From IMG/VR virus record IMGVR_UViG_3300011115_000493, positions 1 to 38,234 of that record: 38,234 nt of DNA. The stretch is one strand, 5' to 3'. A program made the position numbers and the translations under genes. This DNA is from a virus. Shown here one piece after another: positions 1 through 8,242 of this stretch; within the stretch, counting starts at the first letter, position 1, and each line of letters opens with the position of its first letter. Below the pieces are notes generated by a model. That model did no database searches, had not been told where the DNA came from, and saw only the letters and a list, made by a program, of their open reading frames with translations.

Positions 1-901
1 GGAGAGTCGATTCAAAGCCAGTAAATACGAATGAACCTTGATCGTGAATGTAAAGACTCAAGTAATTCGAGTTAATGAAATAAACCGTACCTTCTGGACA
101 GTAAGGATCTGGATAAACAGGAACGCCAGCGACCATCAAAGCACGGAAAGCTGCTGAAGGACCGTTAGCATCTGAATCGAAACCGTTACCTGGGGTAATA
201 ACATATTGCTCTTGACCAACATAATCTTGGGCTAAAAGTGTCCATGTACCGAATCCGCATACGCCAAAAGTAGGAACTTCAGCGCCATTCTTAACAGTGC
301 CTGAAATGTACTGGAGAATGTTTTGACGAGTTGGGTTCACAGAACCTGCGTTATACACCTTAGATTTCCACCAAGTATAGGTAGTTCTATTGATGTTACC
401 GTAGGTAACCATGTTAGTACCGTCATCAATAGCACCAGGCAAACCAATGAACTGTTGAGTGTTCGTAGTATTGGTATACAGGGCAGTAGCCATTGCATCC
501 ATCATCACATTGGTAGCATCATTCATGCGTGCTTCAATGAGAGGAATAATTGCATAGTCTTGCTGAACTGCACCTTCCATTCCGAGGAATGGTACTGGAG
601 CAATCATCAGTTTAAGGTTGAACTCAGCATTGAAAGCACCTTGCTGAACTGACGGCTGGTTAAACGAACCAGAATAGTCAGACCATTGGGCATTAACAAA
701 CTGTGCGCCTTGAACTGGAACGGTTACTTGGGATACACCACCAGAGGCTTGTTGACTGTTAGCAATCAACGCAGCCACAAGGGGTGTGCTGTTATAAAGT
801 TGTACTACCAGCTTGGGGATAAACGCTCTACGAGTAACATAAGTCAACTCATTGTATTGCGAAGAACCTGACGCTGGAAGAATTCCGCCACCTATAGGCA
901 T
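1..901 (-). CDS. Major capsid protein, N-terminal 300 residues (runs off left edge)
   Basis: The ATG at 901-899 opens a frame that runs without a stop to position 2. The product starts MPIGGGILPASG and continues through a helical N-terminal arm (RRAFIPKLVVQLY) into a compact alpha/beta protein. It lies directly downstream of the scaffold candidate and a few genes after the portal and terminase, which is the usual place of the major head protein. I read it as a HK97-fold coat protein; the fold is inferred from position, size and sequence character. The frame continues from the right end of the window (38234 to 38158), giving 325 residues in all, a normal length. The start is set by the 40-base gap after the scaffold gene. 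Confidence 0.85.
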   Translation of the reverse strand, partial: MPIGGGILPASGSSQYNELTYVTRRAFIPKLVVQLYNSTPLVAALIANSQQASGGVSQVTVPVQGAQFVNAQWSDYSGSFNQPSVQQGAFNAEFNLKLMIAPVPFLGMEGAVQQDYAIIPLIEARMNDATNVMMDAMATALYTNTTNTQQFIGLPGAIDDGTNMVTYGNINRTTYTWWKSKVYNAGSVNPTRQNILQYISGTVKNGAEVPTFGVCGFGTWTLLAQDYVGQEQYVITPGNGFDSDANGPSAAFRALMVAGVPVYPDPYCPEGTVYFINSNYLSLYIHDQGSFVFTGFESTL

Positions 902-941
902 GGTTTATCTCCAAACAAAAATTAAAATATCCCCTCTACTA

Positions 942-1472
942 CTAATACCCTATTGGGCGAGTGTTTTTACGCAACTCACCTAACGCTTCTGCTGCCACAT
1001 TGCGTGCTGCACCTTTTGGATCTTTCCAAAACTTAGAAAGGTCAAAACCCTTCAATGGATTAGGATTGTATCCTGAAGGTGTTGGCACAGCAGCTTGTTT
1101 CATCCAATCAAAATACTCTGCTGCGGTTTCGTGATTGGTCATTCCTTTACTAAGCATGAGCTTCTCAATTTCTTCAATATCTTCTTCAGAATGAGCTAAA
1201 CCCTTCTTGTATAAATTATCTCTGCGAACTTTAAGTTCACCAATAGCATCTTTTTCACGCAACTTAGCTTCTAACTGCGCTACCCGTTCTTCGGCATTGT
1301 TGATTTTCTTTTCAGTGTAATCTTCAATCTCCAATTCAGGAATTGGCATATTAGGGCGAAGTTTCTTTGTCAAACGCAATACTTCTTTGCGAGTGGATGG
1401 ATTCTCAGCCATATCCTTCATTAGCAAAGCTAATTCGTCACGCTGTTCAAAACTTAGATCTTCTAAAGACAT
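942..1472 (-). CDS. Probable capsid scaffolding protein
   Basis: A 176-residue acidic, highly charged, largely helical protein. Residues about 48-105 (TEKKINNAEERVAQLEAKLR onward) look like a coiled coil, and the C-terminus is basic (ELRKNTRPIGY), matching phage scaffolds whose basic tail binds the coat protein. It is the gene immediately upstream of the capsid gene in transcription order. The ATG at 1472 follows an AGGGGA ribosome-binding site. No enzyme motif is visible, so a fused protease is unlikely. Function is inferred from position and composition; a head-completion or internal protein is the alternative. Confidence 0.6.
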   Translation of the reverse strand: MSLEDLSFEQRDELALLMKDMAENPSTRKEVLRLTKKLRPNMPIPELEIEDYTEKKINNAEERVAQLEAKLREKDAIGELKVRRDNLYKKGLAHSEEDIEEIEKLMLSKGMTNHETAAEYFDWMKQAAVPTPSGYNPNPLKGFDLSKFWKDPKGAARNVAAEALGELRKNTRPIGY

Positions 1473-1489
1473 TTTTATCCCCTAATTCG

Positions 1490-1675
1490 TTAAATGACTT
1501 TTTTCGTATCGCCAGGCTTGCTCATAGTCATCATGTTCTTAGAGCCAGCTTTGTTTGAAGCAGTTAAACCACCAAACTCTGAATAACGAGGAGTATTGAT
1601 AATTTGACCATTTTTTTGGTTATTGTCGGTTGGGTTGCGAGGAGCCGAAGCGCCACGGGGTTTAAACAGATCCAT
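1490..1675 (-). CDS. Small hypothetical protein in the head gene block
   Basis: A 61-residue polar protein beginning MDLFKPRGASAPRNP, rich in Asn, Lys, Gly and Pro and with no membrane segment. The ATG at 1675 follows an AAAGGA motif. It sits between the proline-rich protein and the scaffold candidate and is almost certainly co-transcribed with them. I do not recognise the family. Low complexity and the lack of hydrophobic core suggest a disordered assembly factor or minor head component. Confidence 0.55.
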   Translation of the reverse strand: MDLFKPRGASAPRNPTDNNQKNGQIINTPRYSEFGGLTASNKAGSKNMMTMSKPGDTKKVI

Positions 1676-1686
1676 ATTATTTTCCT

Positions 1687-2229
1687 TTACATGGGGGGTG
1701 GTAATGGTGGTGGTACAGGAGCGCCAGGGGGTACTGCACCGCCACCTGTAGGTGGAGGCATTGGCAAGGCTGGTGCAGGTCCTTCTGGAGCCATACCAGG
1801 TATTGCTGGTGCTGACATCATCGCCTTACTTTCAGGAGAAGCACCGCCAGCTTGAGGTAAACTTTGTAACATCTGCAATATCTCAGCAGGTTGCAATTCA
1901 GCAGTACTGGCTTTCTTAACGCCTAGTACACCAATCATGCTACGAATAGCCGATAAAATTTGTTTGCCTTCGGATGATTCACTACCGATTGCAGGTAAAG
2001 ATTGTTCTAACAAATCCATTGCCATAGATACATTAATCAGGGCTGCTTCACGATTGCCCATTTTTGGTTCTGGAGTAGACATTGGAGCAGCCATTGGTGG
2101 GCTGTTAGGATCTGAGATTCCCATATCGCCTGCGCCTTTTGGGACATCAGGTATGCCATTTGGAGTAGCGCTATCACGCTGACTCTTAATCATATTCATT
2201 AATTCTTCGGAAGGTACGCCCATAGCCAT
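1687..2229 (-). CDS. Proline-rich protein of the head gene block
   Basis: A 180-residue protein with a disordered N-terminal third, a helical middle (about residues 60-115, ALINVSMAMDLLEQSLP and a second helix pair) and a C-terminal Pro/Gly/Ala tail ending PPPLPPPM. It is the first gene after the intergenic promoter and hairpin at 2250-2309, so it opens the head transcription unit. Two in-frame ATGs exist (2229 and 2223); the AGGA upstream suits either. I do not recognise the family. Position suggests a head assembly or minor capsid role, by inference only. Confidence 0.6.
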   Translation of the reverse strand: MAMGVPSEELMNMIKSQRDSATPNGIPDVPKGAGDMGISDPNSPPMAAPMSTPEPKMGNREAALINVSMAMDLLEQSLPAIGSESSEGKQILSAIRSMIGVLGVKKASTAELQPAEILQMLQSLPQAGGASPESKAMMSAPAIPGMAPEGPAPALPMPPPTGGGAVPPGAPVPPPLPPPM

Positions 2230-2249
2230 TTCCTATTAAGTTATTGCAT

Positions 2250-2277
2250 AGCCTAAACTAAAACTATCAATTGTCAA
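2250..2277 (-). promoter_or_regulatory. Leftward promoter for the head genes
   Basis: On the minus strand a perfect -35 box TTGACA (2277-2272) is followed after 16 bp by TAGGCT (2255-2250), and the first head gene starts at 2229. The -35 and spacer (TTGACAATTGATAGTTTT) closely match the promoter at 9532-9560, which supports a shared phage promoter type. The -10 match is poor, so an activator may be needed. Confidence 0.5.
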
Positions 2278-2278
2278 G

Positions 2279-2309
2279 TGGGGGGATTTATTTTATTTCC
2301 ACCCCCCCA
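2279..2309 (-). terminator. G/C-clamped hairpin before the head promoter
   Basis: A 7-bp stem (2279-2285 with 2303-2309) of six G:C pairs and one T:A pair closes a 17-base AT-rich loop. It lies between the end of the portal-side operon and the head-gene promoter, where a transcription boundary is expected. No T-tract follows on the minus strand, so it may be a weak terminator, an RNA-stability hairpin or a barrier; the terminator reading is tentative. A 10-bp palindrome (2311-2320) adjoins it. Confidence 0.35.
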
Positions 2310-2334
2310 AGGAAATTTCCATTGAAGGAGGAAA

Positions 2335-2376
2335 CTATCTCCGTGATTTACGACATTTACGAGTTTTACCGTACAT
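2335..2376 (-). CDS. Possible 13-residue basic micropeptide
   Basis: The reading frame encodes MYGKTRKCRKSRR and stops at 2337-2335. It starts 14 bases after a consensus AAGGAG that lies directly behind the stop of the upstream 57-residue gene, so ribosomes would be well placed to start here. Eight of thirteen residues are Lys or Arg. Nothing else in the sequence supports expression, and so short a frame can be chance. Confidence 0.35.
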   Translation of the reverse strand: MYGKTRKCRKSRR

Positions 2377-2392
2377 ATTGGACTCCTTTTGG

Positions 2393-2566
2393 TTAGCCAC
2401 GAACTGATCTAGGGGCAGCACGGGTTTTCATGCCACGATCAAAACTAGGTGTTGCTTGATTACGATACTGCACACTTGCTGGTGCTTGGGTACGATCTAG
2501 CGATTGTGTCGTTACTCTAGGCTGGTCAGCAGTTGATTGAGTCATTGGCATTGTATTTTCAGCCAT
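2393..2566 (-). CDS. Small hypothetical protein downstream of the portal gene
   Basis: A 57-residue polar, Thr/Gln/Arg-rich protein starting MAENTMPMTQST and ending in a basic segment (MKTRAAPRSVRG). Its ATG lies 2 bases after the stop of the preceding 58-residue gene, so translation is probably coupled; the purine-rich end of that gene serves as a weak ribosome-binding site. Family not recognised. Position between portal and scaffold suggests a minor head or assembly protein. Confidence 0.5.
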   Translation of the reverse strand: MAENTMPMTQSTADQPRVTTQSLDRTQAPASVQYRNQATPSFDRGMKTRAAPRSVRG

Positions 2567-2568
2567 GA

Positions 2569-2745
2569 TTATCTCTTTTCTTTACGCATATTACGCATTT
2601 CATTTTTAGTCATAGAAGCACCAGTCATGTTGCGATAAATGCTTTTAGGCTCTACTCGCTCTGACTCTCCTGCTTCCATACGCTTTTCCCGTGGACTCAT
2701 TAAAGACATTGCGGGTTCATTTTCTTTTTGTTCAGGGCTTTTCAT
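2569..2745 (-). CDS. Small basic hypothetical protein downstream of the portal gene
   Basis: A 58-residue charged protein (start MKSPEQKENEPAMSLMSPRE, end RNMRKEKR) rich in Met, Glu, Lys and Arg. It begins 3 bases after the portal stop, and the GGAT of the last portal codons acts as its ribosome-binding site. No motif is visible. The tight spacing with portal and the next gene indicates one translationally coupled string. Confidence 0.5.
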   Translation of the reverse strand: MKSPEQKENEPAMSLMSPREKRMEAGESERVEPKSIYRNMTGASMTKNEMRNMRKEKR

Positions 2746-2748
2746 ACT

Positions 2749-4359
2749 TTATCCTTTTGGTGGAGGGGGCGGTGGAGCCATATCTTGCATGGCTTGATTC
2801 TTTTCTTCTCGTTTCTTTAACTTATCTTTTAACAATTGTTTCATTGGTGGTTCTAGTAAGTCAAGCAAATCTTCACGATCAATTGCTTCGGCTTTAAAAA
2901 GGCTAAAAGCTAGGTCTTTTAAATCTTCCGTAAAAATGGGAGAATTAGAGTGAGCATCGACCTTAACCACAAAATCTTTAGTGAATTGGTTGGCAATAAA
3001 CGGTTGATCGTTAATATCATGGAAATGTGTTGGGTCGTAGGCTTGTATAAGTTTAAGATATAGGGTTGCCACTTTTTCAAGAGAATCCTCCACAATCAAA
3101 GCCCGTTTTTTAGCACGGGAACTACCTAATCTAGCCAATTGACTAGCATGACCTGCTGAACGCACCCCAACTTCACCCTTACCTTCAAGAACATTGCTGA
3201 TACCTGATACTTCAGCAAACATTGAATCAATTTCATGAATCACTTCAAATAGATCAGGTGGCATATTAGGAGCCATACGATCTACCTTAGCATTAGGCAT
3301 ATCAGAAGCCAAAAGCCCGCCTGGGCGGTTTAACGCAAAATTCTTCTCATCCAAAATGCCCATAAAGCCTGAGAGGGCAGTCGGTGGATTGACTTGTTTA
3401 CTAAGTAACTCAAGGATCTCAGCCATACGCTGATTGCGTAACTGTTGCAATAAGATTAGTTTTTGGCACTCAGAAGCACCCCAGTAGTAATCGTATAAGG
3501 GATTAGGACAAATCTGCACAAAAGGACATTCGCCTTTAAGGAACATGGATTCACCAGAACGGTCATAAATAATCACATCAGGACTTGCTATGGTGACTAC
3601 TTGGTAATCATCAGTAGCGTCATTCCAAACCCAGAGTTCGTGCATTTCTACGGTTTCTTCTGACACCCGTGCCTTATAACGATTGATGTCATTAAGCTGC
3701 AAATTCACATTGCCATACATTTGTGGACCTGTTTGCGATAAAAGCAAACGATTAACGCCTTCAGGAATGTCAGTTTCAACTTCGTTATAGCTTGCTGCGA
3801 CTCGATCTACAATCTTTTCCCGTTTAGGATGGGAATATAGCCGTGCATAAAGCTCTGACTTGGTGATGTAATAGGTCTGAACCAATGCTTCTTGCCTACC
3901 TGTATAGGGAGTATCTTCTCGCAACACCCCAATAGCAGATGGCTCAATCATGTAGGGATGGATACCATCATTAAAAATGAGCTTAATGTAGGTTGTGTTG
4001 TACACCAAAGCCCAGTTCAGAGCAGTGGAGAACACCTGATCCGCATTAGAATTAAGCCACTCATCATTAATTGCTTGGGTTAGCGCAGGTGATTTGTATT
4101 GATTGACGGGATTAACTCCAGCGCCTAGTGAAATCGAGAAGCGAGTGGTTTCAGCAGAGTATAAAAAGCTGGTTAACTGATCTAGGTGTGGATTGATTTT
4201 ATTGAAGTACGCTGGCGGTTCTTCAGGTCCTGAGCCAAATAAGTAATAAGACCGCAGGCTTGAATAATCCGCCCGTCTTTCCTCTTTGGATACTAAGCAT
4301 TTTTGCATTAGCTCCAAATAAAAGTTTTCTCTATCGTTATCGTTATCTGGGATTCTCAT
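2749..4359 (-). CDS. Portal protein
   Basis: A 536-residue protein of the size and character of podovirus portals (head-tail connectors), which form the ring at the capsid vertex through which DNA is packaged and released. The N-terminal helical region (residues 1-60), a central alpha/beta wing (about 90-300) and a long helical stem/crown (about 300-450, including LLQQLRNQRMAEILELLSKQ) are consistent with the portal fold. The C-terminus ends in a proline run. It follows the terminase by two genes and precedes scaffold and capsid. The ATG overlaps the upstream stop by 4 bases. Identity rests on size, context and overall sequence character. Confidence 0.85.
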   Translation of the reverse strand: MRIPDNDNDRENFYLELMQKCLVSKEERRADYSSLRSYYLFGSGPEEPPAYFNKINPHLDQLTSFLYSAETTRFSISLGAGVNPVNQYKSPALTQAINDEWLNSNADQVFSTALNWALVYNTTYIKLIFNDGIHPYMIEPSAIGVLREDTPYTGRQEALVQTYYITKSELYARLYSHPKREKIVDRVAASYNEVETDIPEGVNRLLLSQTGPQMYGNVNLQLNDINRYKARVSEETVEMHELWVWNDATDDYQVVTIASPDVIIYDRSGESMFLKGECPFVQICPNPLYDYYWGASECQKLILLQQLRNQRMAEILELLSKQVNPPTALSGFMGILDEKNFALNRPGGLLASDMPNAKVDRMAPNMPPDLFEVIHEIDSMFAEVSGISNVLEGKGEVGVRSAGHASQLARLGSSRAKKRALIVEDSLEKVATLYLKLIQAYDPTHFHDINDQPFIANQFTKDFVVKVDAHSNSPIFTEDLKDLAFSLFKAEAIDREDLLDLLEPPMKQLLKDKLKKREEKNQAMQDMAPPPPPPKG

Positions 4360-4907
4360 TTTTTAATCTGTAAGTTATCAGGATCTCGCATCGTTGAACT
4401 TGGATCAGTTCTAGGTCCTGATTTTATGCCTGCTTCTCTCGGTGTCAAGCCAACTTGTTCACCCTTAATGGATTGAATGCCTCTACCCGATAGTAGACTT
4501 TGCATACTAAGCCCTTGAAAACCGCCACCCCAAATCGCATTATCACCTGCACGGGCTTCCCGTGGGGCTTCTATTTGTGGAGTTGGCATTATTTTGTCCT
4601 TATTGCCTTTTTTGCGGGTGGCATACTTCTCTGCCTCAGCGTATTCTTTTTCGGAGAACTTGTTGTTACGGGTGAGGTAACCCGCTTGGTTCTCGCCTTC
4701 ACGGGCGGTTTTGATATTGGACATTCCAAACTCGATAGCCAATTGCTTAGTACTCTTATCGGTAAAGCGAGTTTTTGCAGACACCATACTAGGGGCTTGC
4801 AGAAAAACAATAAAAACTTCTTCATGGCAATCCTTCATTGGACACTGCGCTTTTTTACTTTCAAAATAGCCGTGCTTTGGACACTTATAGTCATTTACTA
4901 CCGCCAT
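4356..4907 (-). CDS. Zinc-ribbon protein between terminase and portal
   Basis: A 183-residue protein. The N-terminus shows a zinc-ribbon pattern, Cys9-x2-His12 with Cys22-x4-Cys27 (CPKHGYF ... CPMKDC). The rest is charged and mostly disordered, with an Arg-rich C-terminal third. The ATG at 4907 follows AGGGGAG, and the stop overlaps the portal start (ATGA). I know of similar small zinc-ribbon proteins next to phage portals but cannot assign a function; DNA binding during packaging or a minor head role is an inference. Confidence 0.6.
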   Translation of the reverse strand: MAVVNDYKCPKHGYFESKKAQCPMKDCHEEVFIVFLQAPSMVSAKTRFTDKSTKQLAIEFGMSNIKTAREGENQAGYLTRNNKFSEKEYAEAEKYATRKKGNKDKIMPTPQIEAPREARAGDNAIWGGGFQGLSMQSLLSGRGIQSIKGEQVGLTPREAGIKSGPRTDPSSTMRDPDNLQIKK

Positions 4908-4909
4908 TG

Positions 4910-5314
4910 TTATCTCCCCTTCAACTGTTCGTCAAGTGTTAAATCGTTATATTCATACTTTGGTTTAATTCCGAGCTTAATTTGAATCCTGCCATCTACT
5001 AACTCTAATTTGGAAGTTCTTTCAAATTGTGGCTTTGGTTCTTTGCGATACTGAACAAAACGGGTATTGTCCCGATTTTGCATAATCGCTAGTTCTCCAC
5101 GGCAATACTCTTGATATGCCTTAGATACCCGTATTTGCATCATTTCTGTCAATGGTTCGGTCAAATACTTGAAAACATCGTAAAAATGCGATTCAGACAA
5201 GCCAGCATGGTTAGCAAAGAGTTTTAACGAGATTCCTCGGTTTTTATCGTCAATAAAGCGCCTCATGATGCGTTTTAGCTCTAATTTAGTGATTGCTGTG
5301 TTAACCCTGCCCAT
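4910..5314 (-). CDS. HTH DNA-binding protein next to the terminase (small-terminase candidate)
   Basis: A 134-residue basic protein. Residues about 28-52 (ISLKLFANHAGLSESHFYDV) read as a helix-turn-helix, preceded by a basic helix (LELKRIMRRF). The gene overlaps the end of the large terminase by 14 bases and lies between it and the portal. Small terminase subunits are HTH proteins that recognise the packaging site, and no other candidate is present, so this is a reasonable guess. In many phages the small subunit lies upstream of the large one, so a late-gene regulator is a fair alternative. Confidence 0.6.
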   Translation of the reverse strand: MGRVNTAITKLELKRIMRRFIDDKNRGISLKLFANHAGLSESHFYDVFKYLTEPLTEMMQIRVSKAYQEYCRGELAIMQNRDNTRFVQYRKEPKPQFERTSKLELVDGRIQIKLGIKPKYEYNDLTLDEQLKGR

Positions 5315-7064
5315 AAACCCCTATTGCCTTCAAATAATCAGATACATTGCGCCCAACCGTGAGTTGTTCGGGTGTAAAGTCGTCTTGTACCCGTGAAACT
5401 GTCCTAGAAATCTGAGTTGCGATCAATCTAGGCTGAACTTGCTCTGCAAACGCTGCTGCTGCTAAGGCGCAAGCAATAACACGGTCATCTTTGTTCCTGC
5501 CTGCTGCTTCTATCGAGCCACCGTTACGAACCATCGTTTTCATCTCCTCAATGGTGTCCATATCGTTAATTTCCATCATGCCACGCTCAAAAAAGTCCTT
5601 CATGTAGGTGAGCATCCTCTCTTTGGTAGCAGAAGTGGTTAACCAGCCAATCGAATTGCTCATTCCGCCCAAGGTATCGTTTCTGCGCCAGATATAGTTC
5701 TGCATATTGGCATAGACATCCATCAGATCCTTGCCCATAGCGCTTCCCATGTGGGCAGCCTGTCTTTTCAGGTTCTTTAGCTCGTTAATCACTGCTTGAC
5801 CTGGACCGTTTACCTCTAAATTGAGGGTAGAGTTCTTGTAAGCACCTGCTAAGTGGGCGATTACCCAAGCAAATTGATAGGTATTCATTTCAGATGTAGC
5901 AAAGGAAGCGACTTGTTCTAAGCCATCTGAATAGACTCTGAACACTTGGATACAAAAACGATCTGCCCAATCAGAGCTTCCGTAGGCTGGATCAGCGCCC
6001 AAAACATAATAAGCCGTATCTACGGGTTCTTCCCAAACCTTTAAGGTGCATAACCTATCGGTAGACTTGATGACTTCGGTATCTTGAAAGTTCGTACCAA
6101 AGACATAACGGTAAGATGCAAAGGTTTTTTTCTTTAAAGACTTGACGGCATCGGTACAACGGGCATTAGAAAAGAAACTAGTCCCCGTCATAATGAAAGC
6201 GTAGTCCTCGGTAGGCGGAAACTCCTGATACATCAGGCTATCGTCTTTGATTCCTTCAAATAACTTCCAACGCCACCACGCTATTTGCCGTGAATTGATG
6301 TCAAAGTTATAGAGCTTTTTAATATCCTTGACCCATTCCTTTTCTTCCCCTGTCAGCTTGCCATCCCAGTACACCTTGTAGGTGTTGCCATTGGGATCTA
6401 GGCTATAGAGTTCATTACGCCACCAGCCACAGAAGATTGCTCGCTGAGTTCTAGCCCGTTTAGCGGTGGTGTACATATCGTGGAACATATTAAAACCACG
6501 AGCAGTCGATTCAAATAAATACATTCGATCAGGGTTGGTTTCTGCTAAAGACGCTAAGAGAGAAGCAAGCCCTTCCTCATCTCCCCAACTGGAAGTTTCC
6601 GTTCCATGTAGGTATGTAATAGCCTTGCCACGACCCAAAGATCCTTTCGCTCTAAGCCCTGCGACTTGATAAAAGAGTCTACTGCGGTTCTTGAGGGAAA
6701 GCTGATTCCGATTGTGGGCAAGGAGCGGGATACGGTACTCTTTGGGCAAACCATCCATATACATGGCAAGGGTGCTTCTGAACATATCCCGATTTTCTTC
6801 CGTATCTGTTGTAAGGGTTCCCTGCAGACCTGGGTGCGTAAAGTGCCAATAAAGGTCAAGGGCGAGTGAGATTGTGGTGATTCCAAGTTGCCTTCCTTTC
6901 AAAATAACAAAAAAGTGAACATCCTCAGCTAAACCTTTGGCTATTTCATCCATAACATAGGTTTGGGAGCCTAGTAAATGCCCCATTTTCTTTAAACCTT
7001 GCTCTTTGGTTTCTATTTGCAAAGCAGCGCAGAACTTATAAAAACCCTTCTTATCAAAATTCAT
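5301..7064 (-). CDS. terL: Terminase large subunit (ATPase/nuclease)
   Basis: 587 residues with both terminase domains. The packaging ATPase has a variant Walker A at residues 55-64 (LKGRQLGITT), a Walker B-like strand with catalytic acid near 149-156 (ITYLHGTE) and a coupling motif at 185-190 (ESTARG). The RNase H-like nuclease shows acidic residues at D358 (GADPAYG), E417 (LEVNGPG) and D526/D527 (KDDRVIA). It drives DNA into the prohead through the portal and cuts the concatemer. I chose the ATG at 7064, which overlaps the upstream stop by 4 bases (ATGA), over a TTG four codons earlier. No headful or cohesive-end type can be assigned by eye. Confidence 0.95.
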   Translation of the reverse strand: MNFDKKGFYKFCAALQIETKEQGLKKMGHLLGSQTYVMDEIAKGLAEDVHFFVILKGRQLGITTISLALDLYWHFTHPGLQGTLTTDTEENRDMFRSTLAMYMDGLPKEYRIPLLAHNRNQLSLKNRSRLFYQVAGLRAKGSLGRGKAITYLHGTETSSWGDEEGLASLLASLAETNPDRMYLFESTARGFNMFHDMYTTAKRARTQRAIFCGWWRNELYSLDPNGNTYKVYWDGKLTGEEKEWVKDIKKLYNFDINSRQIAWWRWKLFEGIKDDSLMYQEFPPTEDYAFIMTGTSFFSNARCTDAVKSLKKKTFASYRYVFGTNFQDTEVIKSTDRLCTLKVWEEPVDTAYYVLGADPAYGSSDWADRFCIQVFRVYSDGLEQVASFATSEMNTYQFAWVIAHLAGAYKNSTLNLEVNGPGQAVINELKNLKRQAAHMGSAMGKDLMDVYANMQNYIWRRNDTLGGMSNSIGWLTTSATKERMLTYMKDFFERGMMEINDMDTIEEMKTMVRNGGSIEAAGRNKDDRVIACALAAAAFAEQVQPRLIATQISRTVSRVQDDFTPEQLTVGRNVSDYLKAIGVYGQG

Positions 7065-7774
7065 ACGGTAATCCAAGGCAATTTGTTATTAAAACGCTTG
7101 AGTATTTCCCGATTACCGATTTCAAAGAACTCTTTTTGTACGCTATATTCATTACCACCAAGCCTAAAACAAAAGGTGTGCAGGTTAGTACCTACAAACT
7201 TAGGAAAGATTTGTTTGGCAGTAGCATAGAAAGTTCGGTCTATTCCGTAGCCTTTATTGGAGAGAACTCCGCTAATGGCTTTTAAACATTCAGTTCTCAT
7301 TCCCCACATACACCAGTCGACAAAGTGGTGGTTCTCTATATTCCAAGCAGAATTCGCTTCGCCCAATGCTTCACAGTTATCCAATAAGAGGAATTCTCCA
7401 TTCTTATCAAACACCTTTCTAAAAGAATAAGCCCAATCGTTTCCTTCATTAATTTTCCCCATGATGGTTTCTACATGGTCAGGCTCAAACCAATCATCGT
7501 CATTACAGAAGAAAGTGACTTCCTCATTAATCAAATGCGGGGCAGCAGCCAACCAACGCCTACCCTCTAAATCTTTACCGCCAATTTTGGTGTCCCAGTA
7601 GCACAAGCGTACATGGGGATATAAGCGCCTTAGCTCAACAAACTGATTAAAGTTATCGTCACATAAAATGTAATGCTGGCAAGCATAAGTCTGGCTATAG
7701 ATTGATTTAATACATTGCTCTAACTCAAGCGGTCTTTTGCCGTTGGTAACGGTCACTACGGCTGCGGTTCTCAT
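7061..7774 (-). CDS. GT-A glycosyltransferase (family 2-like)
   Basis: 237 residues. The N-terminus reads as a family 2 nucleotide-sugar binding domain: strand AAVVTVTNGKRPLELEQCI, helix, strand YILCDDN, and an acidic DDD at 92-94 (CNDDDWFEPDH) as the metal-binding DXD motif. Such enzymes move a sugar from a nucleotide-sugar to an acceptor in the cytoplasm. It is wedged directly upstream of the large terminase in the late operon, with 4-base overlaps on both sides, so it is expressed with packaging genes. Possible targets are virion proteins, DNA or host surface glycan; the sequence does not decide. Confidence 0.8.
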   Translation of the reverse strand: MRTAAVVTVTNGKRPLELEQCIKSIYSQTYACQHYILCDDNFNQFVELRRLYPHVRLCYWDTKIGGKDLEGRRWLAAAPHLINEEVTFFCNDDDWFEPDHVETIMGKINEGNDWAYSFRKVFDKNGEFLLLDNCEALGEANSAWNIENHHFVDWCMWGMRTECLKAISGVLSNKGYGIDRTFYATAKQIFPKFVGTNLHTFCFRLGGNEYSVQKEFFEIGNREILKRFNNKLPWITV

Positions 7775-8010
7775 TTGTGTTGGTTTAGCTTTTTAATCTC
7801 AAAGTGATCTAGATCCCAGTCCGCCACTTTTAGCCTAGCATGGTGATTTTTAGCTAGATCAATCAAGGCGGTGTAGGTCATTTCACTATAAGTGTTTTTC
7901 CAAGTCCCTGCCAACTTAATCTTTTGCTTTTTGGTTTTACAGGCTATGGCTTTGTTCATTTGTTCTTTAAACAGCAAACGCTCTATTTGCAAACGCTCAA
8001 TGTCTTGCAT
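7771..8010 (-). CDS. Small hypothetical protein in the late operon
   Basis: A 79-residue highly basic, helical protein (start MQDIERLQIERLLFKEQ, then a Lys-rich stretch). Overlaps the glycosyltransferase start by 4 bases (ATGA) and the upstream gene by 14 bases, so it is part of the same coupled string. No motif recognised. Confidence 0.55.
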   Translation of the reverse strand: MQDIERLQIERLLFKEQMNKAIACKTKKQKIKLAGTWKNTYSEMTYTALIDLAKNHHARLKVADWDLDHFEIKKLNQHK

Positions 8011-8242
8011 CCAAATCCTCTGGGCTATCCAAAATAGACTTTAAATAAGTGATCTCAGCCGTAGCTTGGGCTAAAAGTTTAGAGGACTCGCCATGCACCC
8101 GCATGAGTTCATGGAAGATCTGATCTTTACTCATTTCCCAGATCCGTTGCATATACATTTTTTTAGCCTGATCGTTGGCTGTTTCAATGTAATCTACTGC
8201 GCTCATTTGACCGTTTACTTTTTCGCTCATTCTATTCTCCAT
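7997..8242 (-). CDS. Small helical hypothetical protein in the late operon
   Basis: 81 residues, acidic, almost entirely helical (SAVDYIETANDQAKKMYMQR and a second helix ending in LKSILDSPEDLDARH), suggesting a small coiled-coil dimer. The upstream gene overlaps its start by 16 bases. An internal ATG at 8230 is an alternative start. Family not recognised. Confidence 0.55.
   Translation of the reverse strand: MENRMSEKVNGQMSAVDYIETANDQAKKMYMQRIWEMSKDQIFHELMRVHGESSKLLAQATAEITYLKSILDSPEDLDARH

Noticed and set aside
4500-4985. 161-codon plus-strand frame opposite the zinc-ribbon gene
   Set aside because: It spans the junction of two well-placed late genes on the other strand and lacks a ribosome-binding site.
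7065-7076. TTG start extending the large terminase by four residues
   Set aside because: The ATG at 7064 overlaps the upstream stop as ATGA, the arrangement used throughout this operon.
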